From: Rhipicephalus microplus
Lineage: Eukaryota > Arthropoda > Arachnida > Ixodida > Ixodidae
Assembly (NCBI RefSeq): GCF_043290135.1
Contig: NC_134707.1
Coordinates: 79,068,987 to 79,132,986 of the forward strand
Direction of reading: 5' to 3'
Length of the DNA: 64,000 nt
Positions 21,727 to 29,941 of this stretch are shown here, in pieces. The notes beneath the pieces are model-generated. The model saw nothing but the letters and a program-made list of their open reading frames with translations. It was not told the origin of the DNA and ran no database searches. Position 1 is the first letter of the stretch; each line of letters begins with the position of its first letter. The position numbers were made by a program, and so were the translations under genes.

Positions 21727-24089
21727 CGCAACACCTCTGTACACACAGCACCACACTACATTAAAATGACACAACTTCTAGAGTGGAACGTCAGAGGACT
21801 GTTGAGAAACCTCGACGATATCCATGAACTTTTACACAAACATACACCTAAGGTGCTGTGCGTACAAGAGACACACCTGAAACCTAAACACACCAACTTT
21901 TTACGTCATTACGTTATCTTTCGGAAAGACCGGAATCATGCCATTTTGCCATCCGGTGGTGTTGCCATTATAGTCAATCAAGGGATTGCATGCACACACC
22001 TACCACTACAAACAACCCTTGAGGCGGTGGCTGTTCGAGCAGTTCTTTTGAATAAGCTCGTCACCATCTGCTCTCTCTACATACCTCCACAACACCGTCT
22101 TGAAAAGCATGAATTCGAGTCCCTCATAGAGGAACTTCCAGAACCTTATATCCTCCTTGGAGATTTCAATGCACATAGCAATCTATGGGGTGACTCTCGC
22201 TGCGATGCTCGAGGTCGCCTGATTGAACAGCTACTTTTTTCTTCCGGTGCGTGCCTGCTGAATCGGAAAGAGCCAACATACTACAACATCGCTAACAATA
22301 CGTACTCAGCAATAGACCTCAGCATAATATCCCCATCACTCCTGCCTCTACTAAAATGGGAAGTTATCAATGATCCATATGGTAGTGATCATTTTCCTAT
22401 CGTTATCAGCTCATCAATAACAAATACATGTCCTGCACAAGTTCCCAAATGGCTCACCGATAAAGCCGATTGGGGAAAGTTTCAAAAATTGACTTTATTA
22501 TTTTGGAGTGACATGGCGGCATTGAGTAAAGAGGATGCTGTATGCTACTTTACAGCTTTCTTGGTTGATGCAGCAGCAAAATGTATTCCCCAAACATGTG
22601 GACCGTCAAGCAAACGACGAGTCCCATGGTGGAATAATGAGTGCCGTGAAGCTCGAAAAAAACAAAATAAGGCGTGGAGGTTGCTTAGAGACTCGCCCAC
22701 AGCCGAGAATCTTGTAAACTTTAAGAACGTCAAGTCGCAAGCAAGGAGGACGCGCCGACAGGCGAGAAGAGAAAGTTGGCACAAATTCGTATCGGGCATT
22801 AACTCATACACAGATGAGTCGAGAGTCTGGAGCATGGTTAGTAAGGTGGCAGGACGAGAAGCACATTCGCTTCCTCTAGTGAACACACAAGGGGAGAGTT
22901 TGGAAAACCAGGCAAACACTCTCGGAGCGCACTTTGAACAGGTCTCCAGCTCAACACACTATAGCGAAGCGTTCCGACGATACAAAACCGGAATAGAAAA
23001 ACAGAGATTAGAGCGCAAGCCCAGAACACATGAGGCGTACAACGAGCCTTTCTGTTTTGCTGAACTGCAGGCCTCACTTGCCTGTTGCAATAAATCTGCC
23101 CCAGGCCCGGACCGTGTGGCATATGAAATGTTGAAACACCTGCCCACTGAAACCCAGAAAGCTCTCCTCTCTCTCTATAATGCGATATGGTCTTCTGGCG
23201 AGCTACCCTCAGCCTGGAAGGAAGCTATTATTATCCCAATTCTAAAACAAGGCAAGGACCCGGCCTGAGTTTCCAGCTACAGGCCAATAGCATTAACCAG
23301 CTGTATTTGCAAAGTCTTTGAAAAAATGATTAACAGGCGCCTGATGTACTTCCTTGAAATTAGTGGCCTACTTGACCCATACCAGTGTGGGTTTCGAGAG
23401 GCTCGGTCCACCACTGACCACCTTGTCCGTATCGAGGCACAAATTCGCGACGCTTTTGTTCATAAGCAATTTTTTCTTTCTGTGTTTCTCGATATGGAAA
23501 AGGCATATGACACTGCATGGCGCTTCGGCATATTGCGAGACCTGTCACATTTAGGTGTGCGGGGTAGAATGCTGACAGTTATCGAAAGCTACCTGTCCAA
23601 CCGTACATTCCGTGTCCAAGTTGGCACTGTCTTTTCTCGAGTATTTGTCCAAGAAACAGGAGTGCCACAAGGAGGTGTATTGAGCTGTACACTTTTCATA
23701 GTTAAAATGAATTCCTTGCACCTGTCTCTCCCACGAAATATTTTTTACTGCATATATGTCGATGATGTGCAGATTGGTTACAAATCTTGCAACATCTCAA
23801 TGTGCCAACGTCAAGTTCAACTAGGGTTGAACAAGGTATCTCAATGGGCAAACGAGAATGGTTTTATACTCAACGCGCAAAAGAGCACTTGTGTCTTGTT
23901 CAGCCGAAAGAGGGGCCTCCATCCTGACCCCGACATTGACCTGCATGGTCAACCTCTGTCAGTGAAGACCGAGCACAAGTTTCTCGGTCTCATATTAGAC
24001 ACTAAGCTAACTTTCATCCCACACATCAAGTATTTAAGGGACAGGTGCTTAAAAACAATGAACATTTTGAAAGTGTTGTCACACACTAC

Positions 24090-24617
24090 CCCCGCAGGGG
24101 CGCCTGTTAAAGCAGGCGTTTGGTGTGTAGCGACACCACGGACCCGAGCTAACGGGGGAGTTTCTACTCCCTCCCACGCCTAGCCGTGCGTGGCTTTGCC
24201 GTGTCCGGGGAAAAGGGGATCCTGGGGGTTGAGCTGACGCTGGGTGATTGGACCTTTAAGGCCCCCCGGCAGAGGCAACACACCCCTTTGGCCCCGGCTT
24301 CACGTAGACGGCACCCCTGGGCTGACCCACCCAGGGGAAATCGGCAGTCGCCTTTTCCTATCTCTCTCTCCCTACATCTTCGTCTTTATCTCTTACTGTT
24401 TATCTGTCCTGTCTTCTACTCTCTTCTGTTTACTTCCAAACTTCCTGGCGGCGAGGGTTAACCCTGTGCAAATAGCCTACCTTGGTCTAGGCGCATTGGG
24501 TTATAGTTGCGTTGTACGGCTGGCGTCTGCAGGTTTTAGCATCCACAAACTTGTAGCGTCCCCTTGTTGGGCTCCGTGGTGGGTGGCCGCCAACGCTTCT
24601 GAAAAAATTAAACTGGC
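24090..24617 (+). promoter_or_regulatory. E6 5' leader, structured; shared by all full-length copies
   Basis: The first 150 nt pack several stems: CCCC/GGGG (CCCCGCAGGGG), CGCCTG/CAGGCG, TGGTGT/ACACCA, CCCG/CGGG around GAGCTAA, GGGAGT/ACTCCC, CACGC/GCGTG. A further stem CCCCTGGG/CCCAGGGG lies near 24315-24342. A pyrimidine-rich tract follows at about 24350-24430, then AGGGTTAACCCT. Short upstream ATGs exist. All leaders are about 527 nt. LINEs of this group usually carry an internal promoter here, but I cannot point to its elements. Confidence 0.6.
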
Positions 24618-25802
24618 ATGCATAAAGCATTTCCCCTATTAAGTGATCGTACCGCCTTAAAGCGTGTACGCACCGAAGACTTAGGCTTTTTCAACCAATC
24701 AAGTGAAAACTTCCCCCATTTTCATGTTATACATAGTGAAATAAGCAGCAAGCAAGCCAGAACCGTATCACCATTTGTAGTAGCCAGATGTCTCACAGAA
24801 ACTCTTGGAGCCGGGTACAAAGTTACCAAAATGGCCAGCGGAGACCTCCTCCTTGAAGTCCGAGGAAAAGAACAGTTCGAAAAGCTACAGAATCTTTCAA
24901 CTTTTGGTGACACTCCCATCACTGTAACGCCACACAGATCCATGAACACAACCCGTGGAGTAGTATCTGATGCTGATTTGCTCAGCTTGACTGAAGAGGA
25001 ACTTCTGGAGGGGTGGAAGAGTCAGAATGTGACCAATGTACAAAGGATCACCATTAGAAGAGACAACAAGGCAACACCAACAAAACACCTAATACTCACG
25101 TTCGCTTCCAGTAATCTCCCAGAAAGTATTCAAACAGGCTACACTAAGACGTCGATCAGACCATACATACCTAACCCACGTCGTTGTTTCAAATGCCAGA
25201 AGTATGGCCACGGCTCACAAAGCTGTCGTGGTCACCAAACTTGTGCACAATGTGGAGTGTCAGGCCACAACTCTGACAATTGCGAAGAACCATCACACTG
25301 TGTGAACTGTGGCGGAAATCATGCCGCATACTCACGGTCTTGCTCATTTTGGAAAAAAGAAAAAGAAATTATCACATTGAAAATTAAAGAAAATATTACA
25401 TTTAAGGAAGCAAGACGAAGAGTGTCGCCATTTTATGGCGCTACATATGCTGATGCGGCGCGTCAGGGGGCAACGCCGCAGCAGCCCTCGTCACTCCTTC
25501 GGCCAGCGCAGAGCGAGCCGACGGCTGTGGCACCTGCCCCCAAGGCGGCAGTAGTTCAGTCTACTCCGCCGCCTAGCGAATTGAGGCCGGAGACTCCAGG
25601 GTCCTCTGGTCTCAAGGCCTCCCCACACCAGGCGAGGCCTAAAATCCGAACCACCAGCTCGCATGTGCGGGCAACCAGTGCCTCTGCGGAGGCAATGGAT
25701 ACAACGGTACCCTTGGTACCAAAAGAGCGGCGCGCCTCCTTGGAGCGCGTTAAGAAAAATAAAAAACCAATAACGGGGCCGGACGACCGTCCTGCCACCT
25801 GA
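24618..25802 (+). CDS. E6 ORF1, zinc-knuckle gag-like protein (intact)
   Basis: The protein is 394 residues and starts MHKAFPLLSDRTALKRVRTE. Order: conserved N-terminal region with GYKVTKMASGDLLLEV (about residues 65-85) and RSMNTTRGVVSDADLL, then knuckles CFKCQKYGHGSQSC, CAQCGVSGHNSDNC and CVNCGGNHAAYSRSC (about residues 190-245), a Lys/Glu segment (WKKEKEIITLKIKENITF), and a Pro/Ala/Ser-rich basic tail. It differs from E8 ORF1 at one residue that I can see (NHAAYS here, NHTAYS in E8). ORF2 starts 65 nt downstream, so ORF2 translation probably needs reinitiation. Confidence 0.88.
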   Translation: MHKAFPLLSDRTALKRVRTEDLGFFNQSSENFPHFHVIHSEISSKQARTVSPFVVARCLTETLGAGYKVTKMASGDLLLEVRGKEQFEKLQNLSTFGDTPITVTPHRSMNTTRGVVSDADLLSLTEEELLEGWKSQNVTNVQRITIRRDNKATPTKHLILTFASSNLPESIQTGYTKTSIRPYIPNPRRCFKCQKYGHGSQSCRGHQTCAQCGVSGHNSDNCEEPSHCVNCGGNHAAYSRSCSFWKKEKEIITLKIKENITFKEARRRVSPFYGATYADAARQGATPQQPSSLLRPAQSEPTAVAPAPKAAVVQSTPPPSELRPETPGSSGLKASPHQARPKIRTTSSHVRATSASAEAMDTTVPLVPKERRASLERVKKNKKPITGPDDRPAT

Positions 25803-25867
25803 ATTATTGACCTCACTCCAACACAGGATACTCTTTGTACACACAGCAGCATCTCTCTGGTTTAAAT

Positions 25868-28800
25868 ATGCAGACAGAAATATTACAGTGGAACATCCGA
25901 GGCCTTCTTCGAAACCTCGATGACTTACAAGAACTCCTCCATGAACACAATCCAAGAGTGCTGTGTGTACAGGAGACACACTTAAAACGAACTAACACAA
26001 ACTTTTTACGTAACTATATAATCTTCCGAAAGGATAGAGATGATGCCATGCTACCATCCGGTGGTGTAGCGGTTATAGTAAGTCAAGGTATAGCATGCAC
26101 ACAATTACCCCTTCAAACTTCCCTCGAGGCGGTGGCTGTCCGAGCAGTTATTCTAAACAAACTTGTCACTGTCTGCTCCTTGTACATACCTCCGCACCAC
26201 CGTCTCGAAAAACTTCAATTCCAGTCTTTAATCGACGAACTACCTGAACCTTATCTGGTCCTTGGGGACCTGAACGCACATAATGGTCTGTGGGGTGACT
26301 CTCGCTGTGATGCCCGAGGTCGTCTCATTGAAAAATTCCTCCTTTCATCGGGTGCTTGTCTGTTGAATAGGAAAGAGGCAACATACTATAACCTTGCCAA
26401 CAAAACTTACTCTTCCATAGACCTCAGTATTGCATCTCCTTCACTCTTACCATTACTTCAGTGGAAAGTCATAAATAATCCATACGGAAGTGACCATTTC
26501 CCTTTAGTTTTGGGTACACCAATAACAAATGAATGTCCTCCACATGTTCCCAAATGGCTGGTAAACAAAGCCAACTGGGAACGATTTCAAAAGCTTACTC
26601 ACCTAAATTGGACTGACATATGCGGGTTGGGCATAGATGAAGCTGTGCAGTACTTCACGGCTTTTCTTACTGACGCAGCAACCAAGTGCATTCCACAAAC
26701 ATCTGGACTGCCCGGCAAACGACACGTTCCGTGGTGGAACACCGAGTGCCAGAATGCGCGAAAGGAACAGAACAGGGCATGGAGGTTGCTGCGGAACTTG
26801 CCGACAGCAGAAAACCTTGAGAGCTTTAGAAAAATCAAATCTCGAGGCAGGAGAACGCGTCGGCAGGCCAGAAAAGAAAGCTGGCACAAGTTTTTATCAG
26901 GGATAAATTCATATACACAAGAGGCTAAAGTCTGGGACATGGTTCGTAAGGTAGCAGGAAGACAAGTACACTCACTCCCACTCGTAAACACACAAGGTGA
27001 TAGCCTGGAAAATCAAGCGAACTTCCTCGGTGCACACTACGAGCAGGTGTCTAGCTCGTCACACTACACTGAAGCTTTCCAAAGACACAAAGCAAAGATA
27101 GAAAAGCAGAAACTAGAATCCAAGTGCACAAATTACGAGGAATACAACCAACCTTTCAACTTAGCTGAGCTACAAACATCACTAAACTCTTGCAATAATT
27201 CCGCTCCAGGCTACGACCGTGTCACATATGAAATGCTGAAAAACTTGCCACTCGAAACGCGAAAAACTTTACTCTCTCTATACAATGCTATCTGGCTTTC
27301 AGGTACCATCCCTGCTTCTTGGAAAGAGGCTATTGTTATCCCTATTTTGAAACAGGGCAAGGACCCTTCCTCAGTTTCAAGTTACAGGCCCATTGCACTA
27401 ACCAGCTGCGTTTGTAAACTTTTTGAAAAAATGATAAACCACCGACTTTTACATTTCCTTGAAACACACCATCTGCTCGACCAATTTCAGTGTGGGTTTC
27501 GGGAGGGTAGATCCACCACCGACCATCTGGTGCGTATCGAGGCACAGATCCGAGACGCTTTTGTCCACAAACAATACTTCCTCTCAGTGTTTCTCGATAT
27601 CGAGAAGGCTTACGACACAACATGGCGTTTTGGGATATTAAGAGACTTGTCTCACCTGGGTGTGCGCGGTAGAATGCTTTCCATAATCGAGAGTTACTTG
27701 TCCAATCGGAAATTCCGCGTCCGTGTGGGCAGTACTCTCTCCCAAATATTTGTGCAAGAAACGGGAGTACCGCAAGGTGGTGTACTTAGTTGTACACTTT
27801 TTATTATAAAAATGAATTCCTTGCACCTGTCCATCCCCCGCAACATGTTCTATTCCACATATGTCGATGACGTCCAGCTTGGCTTTAAGTCATGCAACCT
27901 AGCAATGTGTGAGCGACAGGTTCAGTTAGGTTTAAACAAGGTCTCCAAATGGGCAGAGGAAAACGGATTCCGGCTGAACCCAGGAAAAAGCACGTGTGTC
28001 TTGTTCTCTCGAAAGAGAGGCATGCACTCAGAACCCGACATTGAACTGAACGGCCAACGTCTGTCTGTGAATGCGGAGCATAAATTCCTAGGCTTAATCT
28101 TGGACAACAAGTTGACCTTCGTACCACACATAAAGTATTTAAAAACAAAATGTTTAAAAGCCATGAATGTTATAAAAGTGTTGTCACGTACTACGTGGGG
28201 TAGTGATAGGCAATGCCTCATGAACCTCTATAGAAGCCTTATTCGTACCCGCTTAGATTATGGGGCCGTTGTCTATCAGTCTGCCACTCAAAGTGCCTTG
28301 AAAATGCTGGACCCCGTGCACCATCTGGGCATCCGCCTTTCTACGGGTGCTTTTCGCACCAGCCCCGTAGAAAGCCTTTACGTTGAGTCAAATGAGTGGT
28401 CGCTTCATCTGCAAAGAACCTACATGTCCTTTGTATATTTCCTTAAGGTGAAAGCAGACAAGAGGCACCCCTCATACTCTACTATTAATGACTTGGCGAG
28501 CTCCATTCTTTTTCAAAATAGGCCTTCAATGAGGCAGCCCTTCTCAGTTCGCCTGAAGGGTCTAGCTGAGGACACTGGAGTGTCACTCGAACACAGTTTA
28601 ATGGCTCCTGTAGCATACCCGCCACCGTGGCAGTGGCAGACTATAGACTGCGATGTGTCTTTCCTAGAGGTTACAAAACATGCACCTATTGCCCATATCC
28701 GAACACACTTTCTGGAACTTCAACACAAATACACACGTCCTGAGTTCTTCACAGATGCCTCCAAGACTAACTCCTCTGTGTCCTACGCTGCTGTCGGCCC

Positions 28801-29587
28801 ATCCTTTTCGGATGCTGGCCCTCTACATCCACGCACAAGTATCTTCACAGCGGAAGCTTACGCGATACTGGTGGCAGCTAAACACATCAAACAATTACAA
28901 ATACAAAAAGCAGTAATTTATACAGACTCCCTCAGTGTGGTAACGGCTCTGCACAGTCTTAAAAAACAAAAAAACCCAGTCCTTGTCTCACTTTACTCCA
29001 TTTTGTGCACACTCTACACACACAAACAACATGTTGTAGTGTGCTGGGTGCCAGGGCACCGTGAGATCCAAGGCAACGTGAGGGCGGATCAGCTCGCTGC
29101 ATCCGTCCATGAGAGCACCGCCATTACATCCATATCAATCCCGGCCCTTGATCTTAAGCCGTCTCTCAAACTAAACCTCAGGAACTACTGGCAGAGCAAG
29201 TGGGATACACACACACAAAACAAACTACACGTTATCAAGCCACACCTTGGCCATTGGCCACCAGTATCAAAATCACGTCTAACAGAGGTAACACTAACAA
29301 GACTCAGGATAGGGCACACATACACGACACACACACATCTTTTATCCGGTGGGGACCCACCATTGTGTGATAAATGTGGTGAGGCTTTAACAGTTCTTCA
29401 CATTTTAATTGAGTGCAAAGAATTGGACACTGTAAGAAAACAGCACTTTCCATTACCCTACCGACAACATATACCTTTACACCCTGCAATGTTCGTCGGT
29501 AGGGAACCGCTTTTTAGTCACAAATCATTGTTAGCGTTTTTTAAAGAAATTCATAGTTTTCACATCATACACCCTGGCATCCCGTAG
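25868..29587 (+). CDS. E6 ORF2, endonuclease-reverse transcriptase-RNase H protein (intact)
   Basis: The protein is 1239 residues from MQTEILQWNIRGLLRN; an in-frame ATG 11 codons upstream at 25835 is an alternative. Residues 1-230: AP-like endonuclease with N9, E36 (CVQETHL), LGDLNAH and SDHFP, which should nick target DNA. About 460-760: reverse transcriptase with SSYRPIALTS, AYDTTW, QETGVPQGGVLSC and YVDD (Asp 667 and 668). About 955-1090: RNase H with D963 in FFTDASKT, TAEAYAIL, YTDSLSVV and RADQLAA. A C-terminal zinc finger (PPLCDKCGEALTVLH) follows. No stop or frameshift is seen. RNase H inside ORF2 supports I-clade membership. Confidence 0.92.
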   Translation: MQTEILQWNIRGLLRNLDDLQELLHEHNPRVLCVQETHLKRTNTNFLRNYIIFRKDRDDAMLPSGGVAVIVSQGIACTQLPLQTSLEAVAVRAVILNKLVTVCSLYIPPHHRLEKLQFQSLIDELPEPYLVLGDLNAHNGLWGDSRCDARGRLIEKFLLSSGACLLNRKEATYYNLANKTYSSIDLSIASPSLLPLLQWKVINNPYGSDHFPLVLGTPITNECPPHVPKWLVNKANWERFQKLTHLNWTDICGLGIDEAVQYFTAFLTDAATKCIPQTSGLPGKRHVPWWNTECQNARKEQNRAWRLLRNLPTAENLESFRKIKSRGRRTRRQARKESWHKFLSGINSYTQEAKVWDMVRKVAGRQVHSLPLVNTQGDSLENQANFLGAHYEQVSSSSHYTEAFQRHKAKIEKQKLESKCTNYEEYNQPFNLAELQTSLNSCNNSAPGYDRVTYEMLKNLPLETRKTLLSLYNAIWLSGTIPASWKEAIVIPILKQGKDPSSVSSYRPIALTSCVCKLFEKMINHRLLHFLETHHLLDQFQCGFREGRSTTDHLVRIEAQIRDAFVHKQYFLSVFLDIEKAYDTTWRFGILRDLSHLGVRGRMLSIIESYLSNRKFRVRVGSTLSQIFVQETGVPQGGVLSCTLFIIKMNSLHLSIPRNMFYSTYVDDVQLGFKSCNLAMCERQVQLGLNKVSKWAEENGFRLNPGKSTCVLFSRKRGMHSEPDIELNGQRLSVNAEHKFLGLILDNKLTFVPHIKYLKTKCLKAMNVIKVLSRTTWGSDRQCLMNLYRSLIRTRLDYGAVVYQSATQSALKMLDPVHHLGIRLSTGAFRTSPVESLYVESNEWSLHLQRTYMSFVYFLKVKADKRHPSYSTINDLASSILFQNRPSMRQPFSVRLKGLAEDTGVSLEHSLMAPVAYPPPWQWQTIDCDVSFLEVTKHAPIAHIRTHFLELQHKYTRPEFFTDASKTNSSVSYAAVGPSFSDAGPLHPRTSIFTAEAYAILVAAKHIKQLQIQKAVIYTDSLSVVTALHSLKKQKNPVLVSLYSILCTLYTHKQHVVVCWVPGHREIQGNVRADQLAASVHESTAITSISIPALDLKPSLKLNLRNYWQSKWDTHTQNKLHVIKPHLGHWPPVSKSRLTEVTLTRLRIGHTYTTHTHLLSGGDPPLCDKCGEALTVLHILIECKELDTVRKQHFPLPYRQHIPLHPAMFVGREPLFSHKSLLAFFKEIHSFHIIHPGIP

Positions 29588-29941
29588 CATGACCTCTCCA
29601 GAGAGGTTTTTGCTGCGGTGGTTACACAAGAAAGCACTTGCCTCACGGCCCTTGGACGCAAGGGTATGAACGAGTGAGGCACTTGTGCTAATGCCATAAA
29701 TATCCACCATCGTCTTTTATTATCACCAACTTTTGTCATCTATTCACACCGCACACACCTTTCACGACATGGTCATGATTTTATTACTTGTATGTTTTTA
29801 CCCGCCTTACCGCGAGGAATTTTATGGCCCTTATACAGCCGCTTATCACAATCATTGTCCATGTTTTTAGTAAGATGAACTGGCGCTCTTTGGCCGTGAA
29901 TCGGCCCTTGCGCCATAAAACATCAAACATCATCATCATCA
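29588..29941 (+). other. E6 3' UTR: three hairpins and CAT tail
   Basis: Hairpin 1 at 29591-29607 (ACCTCTCCAGAGAGGT) is followed by T's. Hairpin 2 at about 29633-29689 pairs AGCAC and TGCCTCAC with GTGAGGCA and GTGCT around an inner CCTTG/CAAGG stem. Hairpin 3 at 29881-29915 pairs TGGCGC with GCGCCA and GGCC with GGCC. The CAT repeat begins about 29919. By analogy with other LINEs the 3' terminal structure may be what the reverse transcriptase recognises; that is inference. Confidence 0.65.

Larger units (their letters stand above)
24090..29941 (+). mobile_element. LINE E6, complete, both ORFs open, 11-bp TSD
   Basis: This 5852-bp copy is flanked by TCACACACTAC at 24079-24089 and 29942-29952. 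Leader 24090-24617, ORF1 24618-25802, ORF2 25868-29587, 3' UTR 29588-29941 with CATCATCATCATCA tail. It is nearly identical to E8 in both ORFs. It was inserted in sense orientation into E5 ORF2. With no disabling mutation seen, it is a candidate active copy. Confidence 0.92.

Noticed and set aside
24090..24200. Full HDV-like ribozyme call
   Set aside because: Some stems fit, but no conserved P1 can form because the bases before CCCCG differ at every insertion. Kept only as a structure hypothesis.
24186..24461. 91-codon frame MRGFAVSGEKGILG... present in most leaders
   Set aside because: It recurs only because the leader DNA is repeated. It overlaps other frames, varies by frameshift between copies, and ends in the pyrimidine tract, giving a low-complexity hydrophobic stretch. 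Not annotated as a gene.
25491..25979. 162-codon minus-strand frame repeated in E4, E6 and E8
   Set aside because: It is a shadow of the ORF1 tail and ORF2 start; low-complexity composition, no family motif, conserved only with the LINE copies.
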